A stretch of 56,780 nt of DNA from CAUTXO01 sp963542625. Its GTDB lineage: Bacteria; Campylobacterota; Campylobacteria; Campylobacterales; SZUA-545. Location: NCBI GenBank assembly GCA_963542625.1, contig CAUTXO010000006.1:1-56780 (forward strand). Reading direction: 5' to 3'. The notes beneath the pieces are model-generated. The model was given only the letters and a program-made list of their open reading frames with translations. It had not been told where the DNA came from and searched no databases. The position numbers and the translations under genes were made by a program. Shown one piece after another: positions 8,722 to 18,889 of this stretch (position 1 is the first letter of the stretch; each line of letters begins with the position of its first letter).

Positions 8722-8771
8722 GACTTAAGATAGCAGGTTTTATAATTAGCCACGCTAGCCTGCTTGAAGTT
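8722..8771 (+). promoter_or_regulatory. rplJ leader stem-loop, possible L10 autoregulatory site or internal promoter
   Basis: In the rplA-rplJ gap, ACTTAA (8723-8728) and GCAGG (8733-8737) pair with CCTGC (8759-8763) and TTGAAGT (8764-8770). This gives a bulged hairpin just before the rplJ RBS. A leader bound by L10-L7/L12 is known upstream of rplJ in many bacteria. TATAAT at 8741-8746 inside the loop could alternatively be a promoter -10. Both readings are inference. Confidence 0.5.
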
Positions 8772-8785
8772 ATCAAAGGAGAAAG

Positions 8786-9268
8786 ATGACACGAGAACAG
8801 AAGTCGGGTTTGATAGAAGATCTGACTAAAAGCTTTGAATCGTCTAATGCAATTGCTATTTGCGATTATAAAGGCCTAAGCGTCTCTAAGATTGAACTTT
8901 TGAGAAAAGAGTTGAAAAAGAGCGACGCCAAAGCAAAGGTTGTTAAAAATACCCTTGCAAAAATTGCCTTAAAAGCTGCCAACAAAGATCTTGACGATCT
9001 TAAGGGCACGAACATTTTTATTTGGGGCAAGGATCAATTAACCTTGTCTAAGGCAATTACCAAATTTGCAGCTGATAATAAAGATTTTTTTATTGTCAAA
9101 ATGGGATATTTTGAAGGTGAGGTTGTCAATGCCGCTCACATCGAAGCTTTATCAAAAATGCCTTCTAAAGAAGAGCTAATAGGTATGCTTCTTAGCGTTT
9201 GGACTGCGCCTCTTAGATATATGGTTACCGGACTTGATAACCTTGCAAAACAAAAATCAAATAATTAA
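8786..9268 (+). CDS. rplJ: 50S ribosomal protein L10
   Basis: A 160-residue stalk base protein. It has the family start T-R-E-Q-K near the N-terminus, the V-K-N-T-L-A segment at about residue 55, and a C-terminal helix (about 135-160) that binds L7/L12 dimers. The AAAGGAGAAAG RBS is strong. rplL follows by 9 nt. Confidence 0.97.
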   Translation: MTREQKSGLIEDLTKSFESSNAIAICDYKGLSVSKIELLRKELKKSDAKAKVVKNTLAKIALKAANKDLDDLKGTNIFIWGKDQLTLSKAITKFAADNKDFFIVKMGYFEGEVVNAAHIEALSKMPSKEELIGMLLSVWTAPLRYMVTGLDNLAKQKSNN

Positions 9269-9277
9269 GGAATTACA

Positions 9278-9655
9278 ATGGCAATTACAAAAGAAGAGAT
9301 CTTAGATTACATAGCAAACCTATCCGTAATGGAATTAAACGACCTTGTTAAGGCTTTTGAAGAAAAATTCGGCGTTTCTGCGCAACCTACTGTTGTGGCT
9401 GGTGCGGCTGTTGCTGCCACTGGCGCTGATGCTGCTGAAGAAAAAACAGACTTTACTGTTGTTTTAAAAGCTTCAGGTGATAAAAAGATCAACGTTATTA
9501 AGGTAGTAAGAGAAGTTACAGGCTTAGGCTTAAAAGAGGCAAAAGCAGCAGTTGAAGAAGTGCCTTCCACTATTAAAGAAGGTTGCAAAAAAGAAGAAGC
9601 TGAAGAAATCAAAAAGAAGTTTGAAGAAGCTGGTGCGACTATCGAGCTTAAATAA
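9278..9655 (+). CDS. rplL: 50S ribosomal protein L7/L12
   Basis: A 125-residue stalk protein. It has an N-terminal dimerisation helix, an Ala/Gly-rich hinge at about residues 42-55, and the conserved C-terminal factor-binding domain (I-N-V-I-K-x-V-R near residue 70, G-L-G-L-K-E-A-K near 81). It recruits translational GTPases. Confidence 0.97.
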   Translation: MAITKEEILDYIANLSVMELNDLVKAFEEKFGVSAQPTVVAGAAVAATGADAAEEKTDFTVVLKASGDKKINVIKVVREVTGLGLKEAKAAVEEVPSTIKEGCKKEEAEEIKKKFEEAGATIELK

Positions 9656-9660
9656 TTCAG

Positions 9661-9675
9661 GCGGCCTTGTGCCGC
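9661..9675 (+). terminator. rplL-rpoB intergenic hairpin (attenuator-like)
   Basis: A perfect GCGGC / GCCGC stem with a 5-nt loop lies six bases after the rplL stop. It is followed by TTGCTTTGAATTT rather than a clean T-run, so it probably attenuates or is processed rather than fully terminating ahead of rpoB. Such elements separate rplL from rpoB in many bacteria. Confidence 0.5.
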
Positions 9676-9767
9676 TTGCTTTGAATTTGGTTATTATGCT
9701 TTGCTTGACTAGAGTTTTTAATATGACTCGCAATAAATACTAAAAATACCTTTTAAGGATTGGTATA

Positions 9768-12700
9768 ATGATAAATACTCTCCAATCTGGAAGCCGTCTT
9801 AGAATTGACTTTTCTAAATTTTCACAAGATATGCCGGTTCCCAATTTGTTACAACTTCAACAAAAAAGTTACGATGATTTTTTAATGGTCAATGCCAAAG
9901 AAAGGGCGCAAAGCGGTTTGGAGAAAGTTTTTAAAACCGTGTTTCCGATTGTTGATGCGCACAATGGCATTACGCTTGAATATAAAGGGAGTTTTTTTGA
10001 TAAGCCAAAGTATTCTATTAGAGAATCTATGGAAAGGGGCTTGACTTATTCTATTCCGTTAAAAATTAAGATTGCACTTGTATTATGGGAAAAAGACGAA
10101 AAAACGGGCGAAAGAATAGGCACAAAAGATATCAAAGAGCAAACCTTGCATATCCGCGATATTCCGATGATGACGGATAGAACTTCTTTTATAATCAACG
10201 GCGTTGAAAGGGTTGTTGTTAATCAGCTTCACAGAAGCCCAGGCGTTATTTTTAAAGCCGATGAATCCGCGACTGTTAGTAATAAACTCATATACACATC
10301 GCAAATTATCCCAGATAGAGGATCTTGGCTGTATTTTGAATACGACGCTAAAGAAGTGCTTTTTGTTCGTATTAACAAAAGGCGAAAGATCCCAGTAACC
10401 ATACTATTTAGAGCGCTTGGCTACTCAAAGCAAGACATCATCAAACTTTTTTATCCTATATTGAAAGTAACCGTAAAAAATAATAAATTCTACATCCCCT
10501 TTGTTCCAGAAGCCTTTGTTGGGCGGCTTGATACGGATCTTAAAAACGAAAAGGGCGAAGTGCTAATGCCAGCCGGCAAGCGCCTTACCTTAAAAAAGGC
10601 GAATTCTTTATACGAAGAGGGCTTAAGATCTGTTGAATATCCAGAGGAGATCTTGCTTGAGCGACACACCGCGACGCCTATCGTGAATGTTGAAACTGGC
10701 GAGATCTTGTATGATTCTTTGACCTTGCTTGACGAAAACCACCTGAAAAAAATCATCGAGATGGGTATTAAAGAAATAGACGTGGCAGATGATCTAGCCA
10801 GCGGTTGCGATATGGGTATTATCAACGCGTTTTTTGCCGATCAAGAGTCGCTCAAGATCCTAAAGCAAACAGAAAAGCTAGACGATGAAAACGATCTCTC
10901 CGTCATCAGGATCTACAAGGTAATGAGACCTGGCGAGCCCGTTACCAAAGACGCGGCGAAAGATTTCTTTGAAAAATTATTTTTTGATCCAGAGCGTTAC
11001 GACCTAACCAAAGTCGGACGAATGAAAATGAACCACAAGTTAGGTTGCGAGATCCCAGAATACGTAACCGTCCTAACGAACGAGGACATCATTAAAACCG
11101 TGCGCTATTTGGTAAAGGTAAAAAACGGCAAGGGTCAGCTTGACGATAGGGATCACCTAGGTAATAAACGAATTAGATCCATAGGCGAGCTGCTTGCAAA
11201 CGAGCTCCACCAAGGGCTTATCAAAATGCAAAAAGCCATAAAAGATAAGCTCGCGACGACGTCTAGCCTTGATGAATTAATGCCGCACGATCTAATCAAC
11301 TCAAAGCTCATCACTTCTACTATCCTTGACTTTTTCACAGCGGGTCAGCTATCGCAATTTATGGATCAAACAAATCCGCTTTCAGAAGTTACGCACAAAA
11401 GGCGGCTTTCTGCTTTAGGCGAGGGCGGGCTTGTCAAAGAGCGCGCGGGCTTTGAAGTGCGCGACGTCCATCCGACGCACTACGGCAGAATTTGCCCGAT
11501 TGAAACGCCAGAAGGTCAAAACATCGGTCTTATCAACACGCTTTCTACCTATTCTAAGGTTAATGATCTAGGCTTTATCCAAGCGCCGTATAAAAAGGTC
11601 GTCGATGGAAAAATAACCGATGAAGTGATTTACCTAACCGCAACACAAGAAGAGGGGCTAACCATTGCGCCATCTAGCACGGAGCTTGATGCAAAGGGCG
11701 CTTTTACCGAGGAGATGGTCGTTTGCCGCAAAGACGGCGAGCACACTATGGTGGAAAAATCCAAGATTGATTTATACGATTTTTCGCCAAAAATGGTCGT
11801 TGGCGTGGCGGCGTCTTTGATCCCATTCTTAGAGCACAACGACGCAAACCGCGCCCTAATGGGCTCGAATATGATGCGCCAAGCCGTCCCGCTTATCTGG
11901 AGCGAAGCCCCTATAGTGGGGACGGGTATGGAAGCCGTCATTGCGCGTGACGCGTGGCAAAGCGTAAAGGCAACGCGCAAGGGCGTTGTGGAGAAAGTTG
12001 ATAGCAAAAACGTTTTTGTGCGCGGCGAGGATGAAAACGGCCCTTACATCGACCAATACGAGCTGCAAAAATACCTGCGAACCAACCAAAATTCTACCTT
12101 CGATCAAAGGCCGATTGTCCGCAAGGGACAAGAGGTTTTAGAAGGCACGGTGCTAGCTGATGGATCTAGTATGGATAAGGGCGAGCTTGCCATTGGTAAG
12201 AATATTTTAATCGCCTTTATGCCGTGGAATGGCTATAACTATGAGGACGCCATCGTCGTAAGCGATAGGATCTTAAAAGAGGACACCTTTACGTCGGTGC
12301 ATATTTATGAAAAAGAAATCGACGCTAGAGAGCTAAAGCACGGCGTGGAAGAAATCACTAAGGATCTACCAAACGTCAAGGAAGACGACGTTTTGCACCT
12401 TGACGATAGCGGTATTGTAAAAATCGGGACTTACGTTAAGCCAGGTATGATCTTAGTCGGCAAGGTTAGCCCTAAGGGTGAAGTAAAACCAACGCCAGAG
12501 GAGCGCCTTTTGCGCGCCATTTTTGGTGAAAAGGCGGGGCACGTGGTGAATAAATCGCTTTACTGCCCAAGCTCAATGGAAGGCACGGTTATAGACGTCA
12601 AGATTTTCACCAAAAAAGGCTACGAAAGAGACAAGCGGGCCTTGGATCAGCTTGAGCTAGACAAAAACACCTTGCGCGTGCAGCACCACGACAAGCTCGT

Positions 12701-13907
12701 GATGTTAGACAAGGAAGAAACCCTTAAAACCACGACGCTCCTATCCAAAAACAAGCTGCAAAAAGACGTAACAATCGGCGATAAAAGCTTTAAAAAAGGC
12801 GAAAAACTAAGCGCCAAAGAAATAGAAAAAATAAACAGATTTTCTATGCAGGCTTTGGCTGAAGGCTACGACGCCAAGGTTTTGAAAGAATTTGAAGAGA
12901 TCAAAAAGCACTTTAGGTTGCAAAAAGAATCCCTAAGGCAAGAATACGAAGAAAAAAATTCTATCCTAGAAAAAGACGACATCTTGCCAAGCGGCGTTGT
13001 GAAGCTTGTTAAGATCTACATCGCCACAAAGCGCAAGCTAAAAGTTGGCGACAAAATGGCAGGGCGCCACGGAAACAAGGGGATTGTTTCTACTATCGTC
13101 CCCGAAGTTGATATGCCCTACCTAGAAAACGGCAAGAGCATAGACATCGTGCTAAATCCGCTTGGCGTGCCATCTCGTATGAATATCGATCAGATCCTTG
13201 AGACGCACCTTGGTATGATAGGCAAAAAGCTAGGCGACCAGATCCAAAAGATCTACGACGAAAAGCGCGGCGATTTTGTAAAAGCCTTGCGCGAAAAGAT
13301 GATTGAAATTGCCAGCGTTGCAAAGCTCGTTGATGCTAAGAAGTTTTTTGACGCCTTGAGCGATGACGAATTGCTTGAATACGCGGCGGATTGGGGCAGG
13401 GGGGTTAAATTTTCTACCCCTGTTTTTGAAGGCGTTAATGCCAAAGAATTTAAAAAGATCTACGAGCTTGCCAAGATGGATCTAGACGGCAAAACCGTGC
13501 TTTACGACGGCAGAACGGGCGAGAAATTCAAAGAGCGCGTGAATGTTGGTTATATGTATATGCTAAAACTTCATCACCTTGTTGATGAAAAAGTGCACGC
13601 TAGAAGCACTGGCCCATACTCTTTGGTAACGCAGCAGCCAGTTGGCGGTAAGGCGCTATTTGGCGGGCAACGCTTTGGTGAAATGGAAGTTTGGGCGCTT
13701 GAAGCTTACGGCGCAGCGCACACGCTCAAAGAAATGCTTACTATAAAATCTGATGATACCGAAGGGCGCGTTGCAACATACAAGGCAATCACGCGTGGCG
13801 AGCCTATCCCGCAGTCGGGTGTGCCGGAAATTTTCTTCGTGCTTACAAAGGAATTGCAAGCTTTGGGTATGGATCTAGAAGTGTATAAGGAAGAAGACAA
13901 TGGGTAG
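9768..13907 (+). CDS. rpoB: RNA polymerase beta subunit
   Basis: A 1379-residue subunit, the expected size for Campylobacter. The rifampicin region (about residues 525-550) reads S-Q-F-M-D-Q-T-N-P and then H-K-R-R-L-S-A-L, the wild-type sensitive pattern. The C-terminus contains the G-G-Q-R-F-G-E-M-E-V-W-A-L-E block. The stop overlaps the rpoC start by 8 nt, so translation is probably coupled. In Helicobacter rpoB and rpoC are fused; here they are separate, which favours Campylobacter or a relative. Confidence 0.98.
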   Translation: MINTLQSGSRLRIDFSKFSQDMPVPNLLQLQQKSYDDFLMVNAKERAQSGLEKVFKTVFPIVDAHNGITLEYKGSFFDKPKYSIRESMERGLTYSIPLKIKIALVLWEKDEKTGERIGTKDIKEQTLHIRDIPMMTDRTSFIINGVERVVVNQLHRSPGVIFKADESATVSNKLIYTSQIIPDRGSWLYFEYDAKEVLFVRINKRRKIPVTILFRALGYSKQDIIKLFYPILKVTVKNNKFYIPFVPEAFVGRLDTDLKNEKGEVLMPAGKRLTLKKANSLYEEGLRSVEYPEEILLERHTATPIVNVETGEILYDSLTLLDENHLKKIIEMGIKEIDVADDLASGCDMGIINAFFADQESLKILKQTEKLDDENDLSVIRIYKVMRPGEPVTKDAAKDFFEKLFFDPERYDLTKVGRMKMNHKLGCEIPEYVTVLTNEDIIKTVRYLVKVKNGKGQLDDRDHLGNKRIRSIGELLANELHQGLIKMQKAIKDKLATTSSLDELMPHDLINSKLITSTILDFFTAGQLSQFMDQTNPLSEVTHKRRLSALGEGGLVKERAGFEVRDVHPTHYGRICPIETPEGQNIGLINTLSTYSKVNDLGFIQAPYKKVVDGKITDEVIYLTATQEEGLTIAPSSTELDAKGAFTEEMVVCRKDGEHTMVEKSKIDLYDFSPKMVVGVAASLIPFLEHNDANRALMGSNMMRQAVPLIWSEAPIVGTGMEAVIARDAWQSVKATRKGVVEKVDSKNVFVRGEDENGPYIDQYELQKYLRTNQNSTFDQRPIVRKGQEVLEGTVLADGSSMDKGELAIGKNILIAFMPWNGYNYEDAIVVSDRILKEDTFTSVHIYEKEIDARELKHGVEEITKDLPNVKEDDVLHLDDSGIVKIGTYVKPGMILVGKVSPKGEVKPTPEERLLRAIFGEKAGHVVNKSLYCPSSMEGTVIDVKIFTKKGYERDKRALDQLELDKNTLRVQHHDKLVMLDKEETLKTTTLLSKNKLQKDVTIGDKSFKKGEKLSAKEIEKINRFSMQALAEGYDAKVLKEFEEIKKHFRLQKESLRQEYEEKNSILEKDDILPSGVVKLVKIYIATKRKLKVGDKMAGRHGNKGIVSTIVPEVDMPYLENGKSIDIVLNPLGVPSRMNIDQILETHLGMIGKKLGDQIQKIYDEKRGDFVKALREKMIEIASVAKLVDAKKFFDALSDDELLEYAADWGRGVKFSTPVFEGVNAKEFKKIYELAKMDLDGKTVLYDGRTGEKFKERVNVGYMYMLKLHHLVDEKVHARSTGPYSLVTQQPVGGKALFGGQRFGEMEVWALEAYGAAHTLKEMLTIKSDDTEGRVATYKAITRGEPIPQSGVPEIFFVLTKELQALGMDLEVYKEEDNG

Positions 13908-16900
13908 ATTGGAAAAAATAACCGTAGTTGAGAATAACAAGCCAAAGGATTTTGACGCTATCCAAGTGATGATAGCAAGCCCTGAGAAGATCCTATCGTG
14001 GAGCTACGGCGAGGTCAAAAAGCCTGAAACCATTAATTATAGAACCCTAAAACCCGAGCGAGACGGGCTTTTTTGCGCCAAGATCTTCGGGCCTGTAAGA
14101 GACTATGAGTGCATTTGCGGTAAGTATAAAAAAATGCGCTACAAGGGCGTTGTTTGTGAAAAATGCGGCGTGGAAGTTACGACCTCCAAAGTCCGCCGCA
14201 GCCGAATGGGGCACATTGAGCTCGCCTCTCCTGTGGCGCATATTTGGTATGTGAGCTCCTTGCCAAGCCGCATAGGAACACTGCTTGGCGTTAAGATGAA
14301 AGATCTTGAGCGCGTGCTTTATTATGAAGCCTACATTGTTTCAGAGCCTGGAGAAGCGTATTATGACGCCGAGCAAAGCAAAAAAATCCAAAAATACGAC
14401 ATTCTAAATGAAGATCAATACTCTATTTTGAGCAAGCGTTTCGAGCACACGGGTTTTAATGCGCAAATGGGCGCGGGCATTGTCAGGGAATTGCTTCAAG
14501 AGCTTGACTTGGTGGAAATGTATAACACGCTAAAAGATGAGATTAAATCTACGAATTCTGAAGCCAAGCTTAAAACGATTTCTAAAAAATTAAAAGTCGT
14601 TGAGTCCTTTTTGAATTCTGACAACCGCCCCGAGTGGATGATCTTAACCGTTTTGCCTGTTTTGCCGCCTGATATTCGCCCGCTTGTTGCGCTAGACGGT
14701 GGAAAATTTGCCGTGTCAGATCTAAACGATCTTTACCGCCGCGTTATCAACCGCAACTCACGGCTAAAGCGTTTGATTGATCTTCAAGCGCCAGAGATCA
14801 TTATAAGAAACGAAAAACGTATGCTCCAAGAAGCCGTCGATGCGCTTTTTGACAACGGCCGCCGCACCAACGCCGTGAAAGGCGCAAACAAACGCCCGCT
14901 AAAATCCCTAAGTGAGATCATAAAAGGAAAGCAAGGGCGCTTTAGACAAAACTTGCTAGGAAAGCGCGTCGATTTTTCGGGCCGTTCTGTCATCGTCGTT
15001 GGCCCAGATCTTAAAATGGACGAATGCGGCTTGCCTAAAAAAATGGCGCTAGAGCTTTTCAAGCCGCACGTGATGGCAAAGCTTGAAGAAAAGGGCTACT
15101 CCACCACGCTAAAACAAGCAAAGCGGCTCATTGAAGAAAATTCAAACGAAGTTTGGGAGTGCTTGCAAGAAGTTGTCGATGGCCACCCCGTGCTTTTAAA
15201 CCGCGCGCCGACCTTGCACAAACTCTCTATCCAAGCCTTTCACCCTAAGCTAATTGACGGCAAGGCTATTCAATTGCACCCGCTTGTTTGCTCGGCTTTT
15301 AACGCGGACTTTGACGGCGACCAAATGGCAGTGCACGTTCCGCTTAGCCAAGAAGCCATTGCAGAGGCTAAGATCTTAATGCTTAGCTCAATGAATATTT
15401 TGCTCCCCGCAACGGGCAAGGCGGTAACGACGCCATCGCAAGATATGGTGCTTGGGCTATACTATATGAGCCTTGAAAAAACGGGCGCGCTCGGGCAAAA
15501 CAAGCTCTTTGGATCTATTAACGAAGCGATTATGGCGCTAGAGCAAGACAAGGTGGATATTCACGCCAAGATCAAGGTGCTAATTGACGGCAACGTTGTT
15601 TCTACAACCGTTGGGCGCAGCATTGTTCGCAGCATTTTGCCATCGTATGTGCCAGAGAATTTGTGGAATCAGGTGCTAAAAAAGAAAGCAATCGCGGCGC
15701 TGGTGGATAACGTGTATAAAAACGGCAACATCAACGACTCCGCCGAGTTTTTGGATAACTTGAAAAATCTAGGCTTTAAATACGCCACCATTGCGGGTAT
15801 TTCTATCTCCGCGGCGGATATTATTATCCCCGATGAAAAAGAAAAGCACATCTCTACTTCTAAGAAAAAAACCAAAGATATTCAGGCGCAGTTTGCCTCT
15901 GGGCTTTTGACCGAGCAAGAGCGCTACAACAAGATAGTAGATCTTTGGACGGATACGAATAACCGCGTTTCTGAGTCGATGATGAAACTCTTAAAAAATG
16001 ACAAGGACGGCTTTAACTCTATTTATATGATGCTAGACTCAGGCGCGCGCGGTAGCTCGGCACAGGTGCGCCAATTAGCGGCAATGCGTGGGTTGATGGC
16101 AAAACCAAGCGGCGAAATTATAGAAACGCCGATTATTTCAAACTTTAAAGAAGGCTTGAATGTATCGGAGTATTTTATTTCAACGCACGGCGCGCGCAAG
16201 GGGCTTGCTGACACCGCCCTAAAAACAGCGAACGCGGGATACTTAACGCGCAAACTCATTGACATAGCACAAAATGTGCGTATTACGCAAGATGATTGCG
16301 GCACGCACGAGGGCTTTGAAATTACAAGCATAACCGTTGGTGGTGAGCTGATAGAAACAATCGAGGAGCGCGCGTTTGGGCGGGTGCTTGCTGAAGACGT
16401 TGTAGATCCTGTTACAAATGAAGTCTTATTGCGCGAAGGACATTTGGTAACTGAAGAAGACGCCGCTGTTATCAAAGAATCCAACATAAGATCCATCAAG
16501 ATCCGCTCCCCATTAACTTGCAAGGCGAAAAAGGGTATTTGCGCTAAGTGCTATGGGCTAAACCTTGGCGAAGGCAGTATGGTAAAAACGGGCGAGGCTG
16601 TGGGGATTATATCCGCGCAATCCATCGGTGAGCCGGGAACGCAATTGACGCTTAGAACCTTCCACGTTGGTGGAACGGCTAGCGCAACAAAAGAAGAAAG
16701 GCGCATCGTTGCTTCAAAAGAAGGCTTTATTAGGTATTACAACCTTAAAGTGTTTAAGAACGAATTTGGCAACAACATAGTAGCCAACAGGAGAAACGCC
16801 GCCGTTTTGGTGGTGGAGCCTAAGATCAAGGCGCTTTTTAAGGGTAAGCTAAAAATAGAAAACTTGCACGAAGAAACCCTTGTTACCTTGCAATCGGCTA

Positions 16901-18423
16901 AAGAAGAAAAAACTTACAGGCTAAGAAGGCAGGCAATTGCAAAGCCAAACGAGCTTGCGGGCATTGGCGGCAAGGTAGAGGGTAAGCTTTATTTGCCGTA
17001 TGAAGACGGATCTATAATAGAAGAAAACGATAGCATCGTAGAAGTTATAAAAGAAGACTACAACGTCCCTAACCGTATCTCTTACGGCGCGGAGCTAAAG
17101 GTTGAAGACGGCTTTGCCATTCCTATGAAAATAGAAGCAAAAGATAGCGGCACGATTAAATATTACTTTTTAAAAGGCGACTATCTCGAGCGCGCGCACG
17201 ACATCAAAAAAGACGGCGAAGTTACAAGCAAGGGGCTTTTTGCCGTTATTGCCGATGCGGACGATAGGGAAGCAAGCAGGAATTACATCGTCAGGGGATC
17301 TGTCATAAAAATAGGCGATAACGAGACGGTAAAAAAAGGCGACATTATAGCCGAGCCAAAAAGCAGCGAGCAAACAGTCGTAGCAGAGTGGGATCCATAC
17401 TCAAGCCCGATGATTGCAGAAGCAGACGGCGTGGTGAAATTTGAAGACATAATTCCCGGAGTTACGGCGATGGAAAAATTCGACGAGCTCACCGGGCAAT
17501 CCAAGCTTGTCATAAACGAATACATTCCGACAGAAACCAAGCCTTGCATTATCTTAACGACGAAAGACGGTATGATCTTTAGGTATAACCTTGAGTCAGA
17601 AACGTCCATTGACGTTCAAGACGGGCAAGAAATTAAGATAGCCACCGTTATTGCAAAATCTCCAAAGGCGGTTATAAAATCAAAGGACATCACGGGCGGT
17701 CTTCCACGTGTTAATGAGCTTTTTGAAGCGCGCAAACCTAAAGACATAGCGCAGCTTGCTGGGATCTCAGGCGTCGTGAAATACGAAAAGCCAATCAGGG
17801 GCAAGCAACGCATTACGATCAATCCGGAATTTGGAAGCCCGGTTGAGTATCAAATAGACAAGGCTAGGCAGTTGCTTGTTAGGGCTGGCGAGTTTGTGCA
17901 CGCGGGCGAGCAGCTCACAGACGGCATACTTTCAGGGCACGATATTTTGTCGATTATGGGCGCAAAACATTTGCAGCAATACATCATCTCCGAAGTGCAG
18001 CAAGTGTATAGAAGACAAGGCGTTGAGATTAGCGACAAACATATAGAAGTCGTCATAAATGAGATGCTAAGGCAGGTTGTCATCATTGATAGCGGCAACA
18101 CAAACTTTACGTTAAACGATCTTGTGTCAAAACGCCGCTTTAATGAAGAAAATGAAAAAGTTATGGCGATGGGCGGCGAGCCGGCTATTGCCGAGCCAGT
18201 GCTTTTGGGTATTACGCGCGCTTCAACGAGTGCGGATAGTATCATTTCTGCGGCGTCTTTCCAAGAAACAACAAAGGTGCTAACAGAAGCAAGCATTGCC
18301 GGTAAGTTCGACTTTTTAGAAGATCTAAAAGAAAACGTGGTCTTGGGGCGGTTAATTCCTGTTGGGACGGGAGTTTATAAAAAGAATAGAATTGTCGTAA
18401 AAGGCAAAGATGAGACCTTGTAG
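13900..18423 (+). CDS. rpoC: RNA polymerase beta' subunit
   Basis: A 1507-residue subunit. The N-terminal zinc site C-I-C-G...C-E-K-C lies at about residues 69-88. The catalytic Mg2+ motif N-A-D-F-D-G-D-Q-M is at about 468-476. A second zinc site (C...C-x6-C-x2-C, ending K-G-I-C-A-K-C-Y-G) is near 880, and the trigger-loop region is intact. The ATG at 13900 overlaps rpoB and encodes the plausible start M-G-R-L-E-K. Confidence 0.98.
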   Translation: MGRLEKITVVENNKPKDFDAIQVMIASPEKILSWSYGEVKKPETINYRTLKPERDGLFCAKIFGPVRDYECICGKYKKMRYKGVVCEKCGVEVTTSKVRRSRMGHIELASPVAHIWYVSSLPSRIGTLLGVKMKDLERVLYYEAYIVSEPGEAYYDAEQSKKIQKYDILNEDQYSILSKRFEHTGFNAQMGAGIVRELLQELDLVEMYNTLKDEIKSTNSEAKLKTISKKLKVVESFLNSDNRPEWMILTVLPVLPPDIRPLVALDGGKFAVSDLNDLYRRVINRNSRLKRLIDLQAPEIIIRNEKRMLQEAVDALFDNGRRTNAVKGANKRPLKSLSEIIKGKQGRFRQNLLGKRVDFSGRSVIVVGPDLKMDECGLPKKMALELFKPHVMAKLEEKGYSTTLKQAKRLIEENSNEVWECLQEVVDGHPVLLNRAPTLHKLSIQAFHPKLIDGKAIQLHPLVCSAFNADFDGDQMAVHVPLSQEAIAEAKILMLSSMNILLPATGKAVTTPSQDMVLGLYYMSLEKTGALGQNKLFGSINEAIMALEQDKVDIHAKIKVLIDGNVVSTTVGRSIVRSILPSYVPENLWNQVLKKKAIAALVDNVYKNGNINDSAEFLDNLKNLGFKYATIAGISISAADIIIPDEKEKHISTSKKKTKDIQAQFASGLLTEQERYNKIVDLWTDTNNRVSESMMKLLKNDKDGFNSIYMMLDSGARGSSAQVRQLAAMRGLMAKPSGEIIETPIISNFKEGLNVSEYFISTHGARKGLADTALKTANAGYLTRKLIDIAQNVRITQDDCGTHEGFEITSITVGGELIETIEERAFGRVLAEDVVDPVTNEVLLREGHLVTEEDAAVIKESNIRSIKIRSPLTCKAKKGICAKCYGLNLGEGSMVKTGEAVGIISAQSIGEPGTQLTLRTFHVGGTASATKEERRIVASKEGFIRYYNLKVFKNEFGNNIVANRRNAAVLVVEPKIKALFKGKLKIENLHEETLVTLQSAKEEKTYRLRRQAIAKPNELAGIGGKVEGKLYLPYEDGSIIEENDSIVEVIKEDYNVPNRISYGAELKVEDGFAIPMKIEAKDSGTIKYYFLKGDYLERAHDIKKDGEVTSKGLFAVIADADDREASRNYIVRGSVIKIGDNETVKKGDIIAEPKSSEQTVVAEWDPYSSPMIAEADGVVKFEDIIPGVTAMEKFDELTGQSKLVINEYIPTETKPCIILTTKDGMIFRYNLESETSIDVQDGQEIKIATVIAKSPKAVIKSKDITGGLPRVNELFEARKPKDIAQLAGISGVVKYEKPIRGKQRITINPEFGSPVEYQIDKARQLLVRAGEFVHAGEQLTDGILSGHDILSIMGAKHLQQYIISEVQQVYRRQGVEISDKHIEVVINEMLRQVVIIDSGNTNFTLNDLVSKRRFNEENEKVMAMGGEPAIAEPVLLGITRASTSADSIISAASFQETTKVLTEASIAGKFDFLEDLKENVVLGRLIPVGTGVYKKNRIVVKGKDETL

Positions 18424-18429
18424 TCTGAT

Positions 18430-18456
18430 TTGTCTTAAGTGCAATTTTTATACAAT
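18430..18456 (+). promoter_or_regulatory. Putative promoter for rpsL-rpsG-fusA
   Basis: In the 75-bp gap after rpoC, TACAAT at 18451-18456 follows a T-rich tract and CTTAAGTGC, resembling the Campylobacter sigma70 layout of TTAAGT then T-tract then -10. TTGTCT at 18430 is a poor -35 with a short 15-bp spacer. Confidence 0.45.
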
Positions 18457-18498
18457 GCGCGAATTATTTTGTAAAAACTAGAATTTTTAAGGAAAAGA

Positions 18499-18879
18499 AT
18501 GCCTACTATAAATCAGTTGGTTCGCAAAGAGCGAAAGAAAATTAACGAAAAGTCAAAGTCTCCGGCTTTGGTTAGATGCCCTCAAAGACGAGGCGTTTGC
18601 ACTAGGGTTTATACCACGACGCCAAAAAAGCCAAACTCCGCGCTTAGAAAGGTTGCAAAGGTGCGACTAACAAGCGGTTTTGAAGTAATTAGCTACATTA
18701 TGGGCGAGGGGCACAACTTGCAAGAGCACTCCATCGTCCTTGTGCGCGGCGGCCGTGTAAAGGACTTACCGGGCGTTAAGTATCACATTGTGCGTGGTGC
18801 GCTAGATACAGCTGGCGTGGCAAAACGCACTGTTTCAAGATCTAAATACGGCGCAAAACGCCCTAAAGCTACTAAGTAA
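18499..18879 (+). CDS. rpsL: 30S ribosomal protein S12
   Basis: A 126-residue decoding-centre protein. It has the conserved T-T-P-K-K-P-N-S-A-L-R-K segment with the streptomycin-relevant lysine unmutated, and the second site P-G-V-K-Y-H likewise wild type. The RBS is AAGGAAAAG. It heads the rpsL-rpsG-fusA string. Confidence 0.97.
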   Translation: MPTINQLVRKERKKINEKSKSPALVRCPQRRGVCTRVYTTTPKKPNSALRKVAKVRLTSGFEVISYIMGEGHNLQEHSIVLVRGGRVKDLPGVKYHIVRGALDTAGVAKRTVSRSKYGAKRPKATK

Positions 18880-18889
18880 AGGTTGAATA

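Noticed and set aside
13900..13907. rpoB-rpoC fusion as in Helicobacter
   Set aside because: There is a real TAG stop for rpoB and an ATG for rpoC in a different frame; the genes overlap but are not fused.
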